Part shown: positions 30,341 through 39,309 of the stretch, piece by piece
How positions within the stretch are numbered: the first letter of the stretch is position 1
Layout: every line of letters starts with the position of its first letter
Origin: Discostella pseudostelligera
Lineage: Eukaryota > Bacillariophyta > Thalassiosirophyceae > Thalassiosirales > Thalassiosiraceae
Assembly (NCBI GenBank): GCA_036940085.1
Contig: JALLBK010000319.1
Span: 1 to 39,694 of the forward strand
Length of the DNA: 39,694 nucleotides
Reading direction: 5' to 3'
Notes under the pieces: model-generated
Databases searched by the model: none
Told to the model about the DNA's origin: nothing
Seen by the model: only the letters and a program-made list of their open reading frames with translations
Translations under genes and position numbers: made by a program

Positions 30341-30694
30341 GGTGATCGATGGTGTTGGGTTGGTGTTTTGTGCTTGGATATTGATTTGAGTGTCTTCCCG
30401 CCATTTTCGCCACACACGTTACTCACCGTGACTTCTAAACACCAGCAACAAATTCAATGATCACCAACATCCGTGGCGGCGATCGGTGCAGTTCTGTATT
30501 CATATTTTGCACCTGCCTCTTGGTCAATGCCTTTCTACAGAAAATATTGTCGCTTTACCTGTAGGCGGAGCAAGGTACACATTGGAAATGCACGTATTCT
30601 TTCTTGATGGATAATCTTACTCCTTGTCAAAATAATGATATTCATGACATGATAGCTTAGTACACATATGTTTTATGGATTCTCTCTTTTCCCT
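30341..30694. promoter_or_regulatory. DNAAF5 upstream region with TCCCGCCA
   Basis: The 354-bp gap separates DNAAF5 from the downstream end of the acidic protein gene, both on the minus strand. TTCCCGCCATTTTCGCCAC spans 30395-30413, with TCCCGCCA at 30396-30403, about 55-65 bp upstream of the DNAAF5 ATG at 30340. The remaining sequence shows no feature. Confidence 0.5.
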
Positions 30695-33600
30695 TTACAC
30701 CTCAATGCGCGCACTTGAAATCACTTCATCCCTTTCATGTGTCACTATGGCCAATTTTCTATTGACGTTCTCGAGTTCACGTTGAACAGCAGCAAGAGAT
30801 TCGGCCAATTCATTGTTTTCGTCGTATAACTTTGCTAGCACAGAAGTCGTGCCTTCAACAACCTCAGGTTGTCCTTTCATAATATTTGTTGTCTCATCGA
30901 GTTCGGTCACATGATCACAATTGTTGTCATCAACTTTCAAACTTCGTCCATCTGATTCCGGAGCAAAGGATTCAAAAGATACACTTGATGCATGAGATAT
31001 CTCTTCTTCAATGGCATCTCCTAACTCCATTTTTGGAACGTCGCAATGCACCGGCACTTTGTCTTCGAATAAGAATTCTGGCATCGTTCTGATTGCCTTG
31101 GATATTATGCCATCCAACGACATATTCGAGCCTAGTCCAAGTGAGTATTCTTCGTCGATTGTACCCATTAACTGAGCACCACTTTGCTCCTCTTCCATGT
31201 TTGGAATGTCGCAATGGGCACAATAATCAAAGGATACACTTGATGACTGAGAAGTCTCTTCTTCGATAGTGTGTATGACCTGCCCACCACTTTGATCCTC
31301 TTCCATCTTTGAAACGTCGCAATGAATTGACAGGTCACAATCTCCTTCCTTTAATGAAAATTCAGGCACTGTTTTGACAGCCTTAGATATAATGCCATCC
31401 AACGACATACTTGATCCAAGTGAGGAGTGTGACACATTTGAGTAAGTCTCGAATTCAACACTCTCCTCGGAGTGCACCCTAGTGTGAGATGCGTTATCCC
31501 GATGAGGTCCCTTCTCGCGATGTGACCCCTTTTCGACGTAGACAAGATCATACTTCGTTTTCTCTGCCTTCGCCTTAACAACGGCACGCCTTTTGATGTG
31601 GACATGTCGCTTCTTGGTGGACTTAACGATCCGGAATGGTGCTTGGGTCAATGGTGACAACGGTGTTAGTACACTTGCTTTGAATTGATTGCCTTGTGCC
31701 GCCTGATATATGTCAAACATCTTTTGCAATTCCTCCAATGAAGGAGCAACAGTCTCATGTTCTTTGCTTTGGGATGCTACCAGTTTCTGCATCTCAGACT
31801 CTACTGAATCCTCCAACAGCCTCTCCAATAAGAGCGACTTCTCGCATTGGTTCTTGACTGTGTTCATTCCAGTAATTTCTCCTTCCGCATCTTCATCAGA
31901 TATGCATTCCTCAACTACTGTTTCAAGTTCCTGGCCACTAAATTGGATCACTTCATACATATTGGTGCAAGAATCGATGTCATAAATTTTCAGATACTGA
32001 TTGCCATCGCCGTCAGTGCAAATGTTGCCATTGTCACCCGTTTGCTCATTGTTGTCATCAGACATGGTATCGCCGACGTCCTTCTTCAACAGCAATCGTG
32101 GCTCGCAAGTGATATCGGATAGGCCCTCGTTGCAGGAGATTGTATCCCTCAATCCGCTAACCACCTCGGTAGACTTTTTGCACGAGATTGCATCGTTTGA
32201 CTTGCTGTCTGCCTCGGCTGTCAACTTAGTCACGGCATCCGTCCATTCGCGTACCCAGAATGTATTCAAGCTCTCAAAGTTTTCATTGTCGCGATCTCCG
32301 GTGGAGACGCTGTGTGGATCCGCTGACAACATTGACGATGATGGTGCAAGATTTTCTTGATCGTCATTTGATGTTAAACTCGTTTTGGAGGGCACGGAGA
32401 TCAAATCTGCTCCACTGTACACAGATTCAGAGTCGCATTCGGCCAAGGCCCATGGTTTGATACAACCAAAATGACTCAAAGACGACTTCTGATCAATGCC
32501 GTCTTCAATGGGAGCTAAGAATTCCTCATCTGCTGCTCCTCCAATTTTCATGCAGTTCTCGGATGTGTCTCCTTCAGCATACTGGTCCGAGCATTCTGCA
32601 GGCTCGTCACACTCGGAATCAGACTCCTCATCATCTGGCAGCTGGCCTTCTTTCTTGTATATTTGAGAGAATGAACCTAAACTGGTGCCTGTCGCCCTGC
32701 AATCTTGACTCTCGTCGTCAACAGTAACTTCTACACGAATTTCCTCCTCCCCCTTCTCCGCCTCATCGTCAGCTTCCTCTGGCACTGTCTTTAGCTCAAT
32801 AGATTGTGTGTCACTTCCAAGAAGGTCGGTACCATCAAGATATGAGGACGATGATTGTGATTCGCTATCGTCATCGCAATCGCTCTCCATGCTGTGACGC
32901 AATTCAATTACATGATGCTGCTGCACCTGCTGTTGCTGCTCCTGGTGCTGCTGATGTCCTTGTACTTCCTGCTCCTCTTGTTGCTGTTGCAGCAGCAGTA
33001 TCTGCTGCTGCTGCTGCTGCTCCTTCTGCTTCTGTTTCTCCTCCTCTTGCTCCTGCATTTGTTGCTTCAATCTCCGTAAAGTAATCACCCTCCTTACTTC
33101 GCGCATCGCATCTTCATGTATCTCAAACGATCCAAACGGACGAGACAAAGACGACGACTGCGTGATCGTGTCATCATCGTTATCCCAATTCTCATTGGCA
33201 GTAAAGTCGTCTGAAGTAATTCTTCCTATCTCTTGTATCGATGTCTCCTCTTCCTGATACATGTCCAATTCGTCAACACCCGTTGGTGATGATGTCTCTT
33301 TCTCTTTGTTGGAGGTTGACATAATCTTCTTTCTGGACTCTGGTTCGACTGGTGTGACATTCACGTTTGTCGGCACCTCGACATCTCGCTCGTCTTTTTC
33401 TTCTTCGCAGCCTTTAATGTCGACCTGAACTTCTTCTTCTATTAATACTTTTTCTTCTTCTCCATATATGTATTCAACGTTGTTATTGTCATCAGACTCA
33501 TCATCTTCTTCTCTGCCTCCCAGCGACGGGATCGACAACACCGACTCCTTTCGCAGAGTAGAGTCCATCGACGCGGTATGATGAGGAGAAGGTGGTGGTG

Positions 33601-34615
33601 GTACCTTTGATGCCGAAAGCAAGATAACATCACCATCTTCCGTAGGGGTGACGGTTACATGAAATGGCTTCTCTTGATCGTTGATACAATGATAGGTCGA
33701 ATTCATCGTTGCATGGGTTACACAACTATTTGGTTGTTTGATATCGGTGGTATTTGTTAACTCGTCGACGTCAATGGGAGTATGAATGGGAATCTTCTCG
33801 CCGGCGACGACAAGGTTGGCATCGATACTAGGTGTTGTAGCAGAAGGCATGGCAGTTTCGACTAGGTCGGCCAAGATGGTGTCAGCATTAACGGCATCAA
33901 TCTCACATTGTAGATCGCCAGTCGCCTGCTCTTCGATCGGCATTTGCCCATCGAGATCGATGGTGGAAGAGGAACTGGTTAATGAGTTTTCATCATTCTC
34001 CTTATCACTCGAAGGCGAGGTGACGATGTTGTCCTGAAGTTCCTTCTTATTGCCGAGGACGTCGAATCCGCCCAAGTCCAAAACCTCTACCTCGAATGCT
34101 TCATCGTCATTCATATCTTCCTCAGTGCGATGGTACTCGTTCTGTTGTAGGATCCGCTTACCACTGAAGCTACTTGTTGCAGTAGCGAAAATAAACGTCT
34201 TGTTATCACGTGGGGAGCCCAAGCGAGAGAGCAACGACTTCTTCGGTGTGTGAGCATTTCGGACGTTCTCTAGTTCGATCGAGCTTAGCAAGTACCGCGA
34301 GTCATCGTCGTCATCATCATACTCTAGGCCACTCTCAATCGCATCGATGCGTCGAGCAACGACACCGCGCTTAATCGAACGCTGGGATGGGGAAGGAGGG
34401 GATATTTTCTTAGCCGCAACTTTCTTTGTCTTCCTCTTCATATCTCCGCCGTCAGTGTGACATTTTGAATGTTCCCATTCCTGAATATCAAGTAGTAGTG
34501 GACGTCGAACATCGTTTTTTCGGCTGGGAGTCGAATACGAAGATGGCATCTCGCCATAATCACCATCATTATTCGCCTTGTAGTATCCGTTCTTACTCCC
34601 ACGGACGATTCTCAT
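30695..34615 (-). CDS. Large acidic, low-complexity protein with glutamine tract, internal repeats and C-terminal coiled coil
   Basis: I do not recognise a family in this 1306-residue single-exon product. The first 100 residues are basic (MKRKTKKVAAKK, RSIKRGVVARR), suggesting nuclear or nucleic-acid contact. Most of the rest is rich in Asp, Glu and Ser. Residues about 515-575 form a Gln/Glu-rich helix containing QQQQQQ, encoded by a CAG/CTG-rich stretch. Near the C-terminus (about 31000-31440) two repeat types alternate: MSLDGIISKA(V/I)(K/R)T(V/M)PEF twice, and HCDVSKMEEDQSG-like units three times, each followed by TIEEE and SSSVSF. The last 55 residues are a clear coiled coil (LYDENNELAESLAAVQRELE then NVNRKLAIVTHERDEV). 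The ATG at 34615 is the only plausible start. It could be a scaffold or a disordered regulatory protein; no function can be given. Confidence 0.7.
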   Translation of the reverse strand: MRIVRGSKNGYYKANNDGDYGEMPSSYSTPSRKNDVRRPLLLDIQEWEHSKCHTDGGDMKRKTKKVAAKKISPPSPSQRSIKRGVVARRIDAIESGLEYDDDDDDSRYLLSSIELENVRNAHTPKKSLLSRLGSPRDNKTFIFATATSSFSGKRILQQNEYHRTEEDMNDDEAFEVEVLDLGGFDVLGNKKELQDNIVTSPSSDKENDENSLTSSSSTIDLDGQMPIEEQATGDLQCEIDAVNADTILADLVETAMPSATTPSIDANLVVAGEKIPIHTPIDVDELTNTTDIKQPNSCVTHATMNSTYHCINDQEKPFHVTVTPTEDGDVILLSASKVPPPPSPHHTASMDSTLRKESVLSIPSLGGREEDDESDDNNNVEYIYGEEEKVLIEEEVQVDIKGCEEEKDERDVEVPTNVNVTPVEPESRKKIMSTSNKEKETSSPTGVDELDMYQEEETSIQEIGRITSDDFTANENWDNDDDTITQSSSLSRPFGSFEIHEDAMREVRRVITLRRLKQQMQEQEEEKQKQKEQQQQQQILLLQQQQEEQEVQGHQQHQEQQQQVQQHHVIELRHSMESDCDDDSESQSSSSYLDGTDLLGSDTQSIELKTVPEEADDEAEKGEEEIRVEVTVDDESQDCRATGTSLGSFSQIYKKEGQLPDDEESDSECDEPAECSDQYAEGDTSENCMKIGGAADEEFLAPIEDGIDQKSSLSHFGCIKPWALAECDSESVYSGADLISVPSKTSLTSNDDQENLAPSSSMLSADPHSVSTGDRDNENFESLNTFWVREWTDAVTKLTAEADSKSNDAISCKKSTEVVSGLRDTISCNEGLSDITCEPRLLLKKDVGDTMSDDNNEQTGDNGNICTDGDGNQYLKIYDIDSCTNMYEVIQFSGQELETVVEECISDEDAEGEITGMNTVKNQCEKSLLLERLLEDSVESEMQKLVASQSKEHETVAPSLEELQKMFDIYQAAQGNQFKASVLTPLSPLTQAPFRIVKSTKKRHVHIKRRAVVKAKAEKTKYDLVYVEKGSHREKGPHRDNASHTRVHSEESVEFETYSNVSHSSLGSSMSLDGIISKAVKTVPEFSLKEGDCDLSIHCDVSKMEEDQSGGQVIHTIEEETSQSSSVSFDYCAHCDIPNMEEEQSGAQLMGTIDEEYSLGLGSNMSLDGIISKAIRTMPEFLFEDKVPVHCDVPKMELGDAIEEEISHASSVSFESFAPESDGRSLKVDDNNCDHVTELDETTNIMKGQPEVVEGTTSVLAKLYDENNELAESLAAVQRELENVNRKLAIVTHERDEVISSARIEV

Positions 34616-35532
34616 GTTGTTGATTAATACGAAGGTCGTGCGTTTGCAAAACTCCTCGGCAAAGAATTGAGTGCGCGTTGTCCGTTGTCACTGCATAGAA
34701 ATGAAGTGGTACACGAGCGTATTGTACCATAGACCAGTGAGAGATAGTCCTTCCACCCTTGTGTGTTTGCGTTGATTACTCGGTGGCCACTGCTGCCGCG
34801 GTGCTTCGTAGGGGAGAGTTAGACATCATGGTGAAAGGAGGTGAAAGGGTGGAGGGAAAGTCAATTCAGTGGAGAGGGAAAATCTGGCGGGTGGTTTCCG
34901 CTTTCACGTCGGTTGGGCGAGCGAGGTCAAATCAATTCCTACGTGAAGTATACTCAATACTCACTACAAGATGGGTCCGTCCTTTGCCCGCTTTTCCACA
35001 TAAGATTAGCGAACTTTGGCGACATCGCTGTAATTCGATTCGACTCCACCTTCTTTTACACGTGGCACATGAATCGGGCGAGAGGCGAGAGCCGAGCGAG
35101 GCAAAAATCCAGTCAGTTGCCGACCGCGTTTGCACATCAATGTATCGCATGATGTCGGCTATCGTATCGGTGATGGATGAGTGAAGAGTCAATGAGGAAG
35201 CGGGTCGGCATTGATTTTAGTTTAAGTATGATTTTGACTTGACAGACTTTGTGGGTGGTGAGCTGTGGTGAGGGTGGTTGGAGCAACGGGCAAGGATGTG
35301 CACGCTTCCAACTGCGCCAATTGCAACAAAACTTGCGATAGCTGTAGGTGAAGTTTCATTGGTCCAATACCTACGGGCGAGGTGCTCCTGCTGTCAACAA
35401 TGAAGATGTCAAACCAAATGTCATCTGAATTTAACATCAGTACCAAACACTTCATCCTGATAATGCCATTCGACAGTTACTTTTTGCTCTCACACCCAGG
35501 CACAAAACAAATAGACAACATTCATTCTATTT
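34616..35532. other. Long intergenic region without a convincing gene
   Basis: This 917-bp stretch lies between the acidic-protein start and the arsenite-methyltransferase end, both on the minus strand. A plus-strand frame of 141 codons (34759-35184) begins at TTG and looks random. A perfect inverted repeat TGGTACA, 9-bp loop, TGTACCA sits at 34704-34726. A TGGCGGGT (not TGGCGGGA) occurs near 34885. I see no RNA gene or conserved domain. Confidence 0.4.
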
Positions 35533-36855
35533 TCAACAACACCCCCCTCCTCCACCGGCACCACTTCCATCCGCATCCTTCGCACTCTTGTACGGAATGC
35601 TCGTACCGCATCCATCGAAAATACCATAATGTGTACTCCAATCCCCAATGAAGTCAAAATGTTTCTCGAATCTCGTCTCCTTCAACATATTGTATGTATT
35701 CCCACACACCGGAAAGACTTTGCCCTTCTCAATATAATGATGATCATCCAACGACCATCCGCTTTCGAATCGAGGTATGGTCCCCTTGTAAATCACCGCC
35801 TGTCCATAATCTTCACAATGGGGTTCCAAATTATCCAACTGAAACAACCGGTAAGTAGCCGAATAAAATTCCAAATTGGACTGCCCCATCTCATCCATCT
35901 TCTGCTGCACCGCCTTATTTTCAATAGTAATCCGTGAATCCTCCACAAGACGTGGGTCTTTGAACCCACATTTCTTGGCGAGATTCTGAAAATCATTCCA
36001 GTATAGTGCTCCACTCAGACACTCACCCCAAAGTACCTCATCATCTCGAAGTGATTGGGGTACACGGCGATTAGCGTACACATCCGAAAAGTACAACTCC
36101 CCTCCAGGCTTCAACAATCGATGACACGACTTCAGTACCGCCTCCTTGTCGGGACATAAATTAATCACACAATTACTAATGATAATATCCACCGATGCAT
36201 CCTTCAATGAAGCAATCCCATCCAAGTTCTCAATTAATCCCAAGTGGAATTCAACATTGTCAAATCCAAACTTCTCGGCATGGTAGGCCTGTGTGGCCCG
36301 AGCGACATCCAGTTGTGCCTCAGTCATATCAACACCAATAACTTTTCCATTGGGGCCAACGAGTTGTGAGGCGATATAGACATCACGACCAGCACCACAT
36401 CCTAAATCCAAAATAGTCATGCCTTCGACTTCATCGGGGACACAGAATCCACATCCGTAATATTTGGATAATACATCAGGATGAATGTTGGAGATGGCCT
36501 TGGCGATATGGGGTGGGGGAGAGGAGGAGGTGCAGCAGGCATTGGTTTTAAGATCGGAGGTTTGTTGGAGGGTGGTGCCGTAATAGGAGGAGACGGCGGT
36601 GTGGGTGGAGGTTTTATCGACGAACATTGTAGTGGTGGTGCTTGGCTGCGATTTTTGTTCTTGTTGGGCGACGTCGACGACGCGTAGGGCAGATGACGAG
36701 GTAGAGCTTGTGGTTGATAGAGTGGACTTCACGGTAATAGCGTCACGGCCTCGGGCTAGTTGAATTGACGTGGGCGTGAAAGACGCAGCAAACTTCTTAT
36801 TGCTTGTGGAAGCTAGGAGCGCTAATAGTAACAATGGAAGCGAGGCGGCTTTCAT
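35533..36855 (-). CDS. ArsM: Arsenite methyltransferase with plastid-type presequence
   Basis: ArsM/AS3MT adds methyl groups from S-adenosylmethionine to arsenite, using conserved cysteines. The single-exon product is 440 residues. It opens with a signal peptide (MKAASLPLLLLALLAS) and then NKKFAASFTPTS, a diatom plastid-type junction. The enzyme shows SSYYGTTLQQTSDLKTNACC (Cys107/108), motif I LDLGCGAGRD (149-158), SNCVINL (Cys229) and VLWGECLSGALYW (Cys279); these match the three catalytic cysteines of algal ArsM. Further family blocks are ELYFSDVYANRRVP and FYSATYRLFQL. The C-terminus is a Gly tract ending in CC, and FDGCGTSIPYKSAK precedes it; such Cys-rich tails are common in the family. 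It shares a 211-bp divergent promoter with NDUFV2. The frame is open upstream to 37161 but only antisense to NDUFV2. Confidence 0.93.
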   Translation of the reverse strand: MKAASLPLLLLALLASTSNKKFAASFTPTSIQLARGRDAITVKSTLSTTSSTSSSALRVVDVAQQEQKSQPSTTTTMFVDKTSTHTAVSSYYGTTLQQTSDLKTNACCTSSSPPPHIAKAISNIHPDVLSKYYGCGFCVPDEVEGMTILDLGCGAGRDVYIASQLVGPNGKVIGVDMTEAQLDVARATQAYHAEKFGFDNVEFHLGLIENLDGIASLKDASVDIIISNCVINLCPDKEAVLKSCHRLLKPGGELYFSDVYANRRVPQSLRDDEVLWGECLSGALYWNDFQNLAKKCGFKDPRLVEDSRITIENKAVQQKMDEMGQSNLEFYSATYRLFQLDNLEPHCEDYGQAVIYKGTIPRFESGWSLDDHHYIEKGKVFPVCGNTYNMLKETRFEKHFDFIGDWSTHYGIFDGCGTSIPYKSAKDADGSGAGGGGGCC

Positions 36856-37066
36856 TGTTGAGGTCGATTTTGTGTGGTGAATGTGGTTGGATTTGGATGT
36901 TGAAGCGAACACCGATGTCGTCGAAATCGCTGATCTTCTGTATTGACTCAGCAGGCAGCTTCGAGAAGCTTCAGGAAGCGACGCAAAGAAATATCTAAAT
37001 TGGACACTTCTTTGTATCCAAGTCGCCTGCCGCTCGCCACAACTCGTCACCCAAAATCCCCTGACC
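36856..37066. promoter_or_regulatory. Divergent ArsM/NDUFV2 promoter region
   Basis: This 211-bp gap must hold both promoters and both 5' leaders. No TCCCGCCA site, clear TATA box or repeat was seen by eye. Confidence 0.35.
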
Positions 37067-38111
37067 ATGACCATGATGTTGTCCGCCGCCAAACTCCTAA
37101 CGCGACGACTCCCCTCGCAGGCATCGGCTACGGCCGTGACCGTGACGACTACCCGTTCCATGGGCCATGCTCAATCATTTGTAAGTCTGGGTTTCTTTTT
37201 GCTACACGTAGGTTAGCGGAGTCAGTGGATAGCGTCGACTTCCGATGACGGGGCGGATGGCGGTGAGGGGTGAGGGGAATCTGCAGTTGGATTGGTTTCA
37301 AATGATTGTGTTTGCGTTTTATAATGATATTCACGCGTCATCTTCATTCGTCATCTTCTCTCTCGTCTCAATTTTATTTGCAATTTTACCCCCCTCCCAT
37401 CTATATTACATTCGTCAGCACATCAACACACCCGACAACACACCCGAGACATTCTTTGACTTCACCGAAGAGAATTACAAACTCGTCAATAAAATCCTAT
37501 CCAAATATCCTGCCAACTACAAACAGTCGGGTATTATCCCTCTATTGGACCTAGCCCAACGACAGCATGGAGGATGGCTCCCAGTAGCGGCTATGGATAA
37601 GGTGGCATCGATTGTCGAGGCGGCACCTTCGCGAGTGTATGAGGTGGCGTCATTCTACACCATGTTCAACCGTACGAAGGTGGGGAAATACTTTATTCAA
37701 TTGTGTGGTACTACGCCCTGCATGATTTGTGGTAGTGAGGATATAAAGAAAACGATTGAGAAGCACTTGGGAATTAAGAGTGGTGAAACCACGAAGGATG
37801 GTCTGTTCACGTTGCTCGAGGTGGAATGTTTGGGTGCATGTGCAAATGCACCCATGGTGCAATTGAATGATGATTATTATGAATGTTTGACTCCCAAGAC
37901 TACGATTGAATTGCTCGAGGCATGTAAGGCGGGGAATCCACCGGCCATGGGAAAATGGGGGAGTTTGCCGATGAATGGACAGGTGAGCTGCGAGGGACCG
38001 TTGGGGAAGACGAGTTTGTGGGAAGCACCCCAGCCTCCGAAGGTGGATGTGGAGAGATTTAAGGCTGGTAATGTCGATCCGGCGAGTGTGAAGGCGCACA
38101 TGTCTTATTAA
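37067..38111 (+). CDS. NDUFV2: Mitochondrial complex I 24-kDa subunit (NDUFV2)
   Basis: NDUFV2 carries the [2Fe-2S] cluster N1a in the NADH-oxidising arm of respiratory complex I, on the matrix side. Exons 37067-37180 and 37419-38111 give 268 residues; the 238-bp intron (GTAAGT to GTCAG) is phase 0. Exon 1 encodes a mitochondrial presequence (MTMMLSAAKLLTRRLPSQAS, basic and Ser-rich, no acids) and is too short to stand alone as an ORF. The mature part starts NTPDNTPETFFDFTEENY, like human NPDTPFDFTPENY, and continues LPVAAMDKVASI, RVYEVASFYTMFNR. Cluster ligands are Cys134 and Cys139 (C-GTTP-C) and Cys175 and Cys179 (C-LGA-C). All four are present. The longer plus-strand frame beginning 37245 is intron read-through plus exon 2. 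It converges on LC8. Confidence 0.93.
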
Positions 38112-38623
38112 AAAAGAGGATTAGATTGGACGCGGGTGATGAGATGGTAGGAGTTCGGTGTTGAATTGGTGGAAATAATGAATCAGTGAACGGTTATAAC
38201 TACTTTCACTTGATAGGAAACATGTTTGCAAAGATTCAGATGAAGATAGGTATCCATGTAATGTACTTACTCGCTCCCGCGCAAGAATGTCAACGGCTCC
38301 TCTTCTCTGCAATTTTATCATCTACTCAAAGGGATAATGCAAAAATGACAAGACTAATGGAAGCCAGATTTCACAACACAACATACTTGGTTCATTCCAA
38401 TTACATATATAAAATTACGCTCTACACAGTCGATGCATGTTCTGTCTCAAGTGCTGGGCAACTCTAACACCTTCCAGTATTCCTCACAAGATGGACTTTG
38501 TTGATTGTATATCCTCAGTACAGTTTCGATTGGCGAGAAAAGGAAGATATTAATATGAACGTCCCGGCCCTTTCCACAGTGTTTCTCATCGTCCAGTAAT
38601 TATGCACTCAAGGCGAGGCGACA
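38112..38623. other. Convergent intergenic region; unassigned splice-like signal
   Basis: This 512-bp gap lies between the NDUFV2 and LC8 stops. The minus strand has a frame at 38321-38121 in which GAGCGA is followed by GTAAGTAC (a strong donor) near 38265-38275, but I find no upstream exon. A plus-strand frame (38186-38467) starts with GTG and has no domain. Neither is called as a gene. Confidence 0.3.
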
Positions 38624-39309
38624 TCAGCCCGATTTGAAGAGTAACACGGCCACTTGTCCCAAATAAAAATAAATAAAGTGTTTTGTTTCATGTGTCACGT
38701 AGCTCCCAAAATTACGCCCGACGATAACATGCCTTTCCGATTGAAGGTGGGAATCATAATTGGCGGTTGGACGTCAACAAAGAACCGAAAGCGAGCGGTG
38801 AGTTTCATTTTGGCACAATAAAAAATGTGGTCATGATCAACAATTGATATGATAAATGTTCTCACCATGTTGGGTTGTGCTTCTTGTCAAACTCTTTCTT
38901 GATATAAGCAGCAACATCCTGTTGAGGTTAGAGATAATAGTATGAACGAGCATTAGAAATCACGTGGGGGTCCATCGAAGAAGTGTTGCTCCCCACAATA
39001 AAAAATCAACTCATTTGATTGTCGATGGACAACGCAACACCTTCGACAAAGAATGGAGAGATAATGCCCATGGAAGAGGACGGACTGCTCTTGAATTGAC
39101 CGTCGATGAACTAGACCAATAATTCCCTGCCAAAAAAGCAATCGCCGACAAAGGCAAGCCTCGTCACAAGGCGAAACAATGAGGGGCAGAGCGCTCACCT
39201 TCTCAATATTGTATTTCGACAATGCCTGAGACGCAATATCCACAGCATCCTGCTGCATATCCTCGCTCATATCGGCATTCTTAATAACTGCCTTCCGTTG
39301 CTCCGCCAT
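38624..39309 (-). CDS. DYNLL1: Dynein light chain LC8
   Basis: LC8 is a 90-residue hub protein of cytoplasmic and axonemal dynein that also dimerises many other partners. Three exons are needed: 39309-39199 ([20 protein letters not shown] to SKYNIEK), 38918-38866 ([17 protein letters not shown] plus two bases) and 38732-38624 ([20 protein letters not shown] to LLFKSG). Introns are 280 bp (GTGAGC to AACAG, phase 0) and 133 bp (GTGAGA to GAAAG, phase 2). The join gives exactly 90 residues, and nearly every position matches human DYNLL1, including the ligand-binding strand [17 protein letters not shown]. Exons 2 and 3 are only 53 and 109 nt. LC8 is found in nearly all eukaryotes, so by itself it does not prove dynein. 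Confidence 0.96.

Noticed and set aside
32806..33084. Leu/Ala-rich plus-strand frames that look membrane-like
   Set aside because: They are other-frame readings of the CAG/CTG tract that encodes glutamines on the minus strand.
34759..35184. 141-codon plus-strand frame
   Set aside because: It opens with TTG, has no recognisable motif and overlaps an equally long antisense frame.
36481..36687. Gly-rich plus-strand frame
   Set aside because: It is antisense to the ArsM Ser/Thr/Pro-rich region; its composition simply mirrors that gene.
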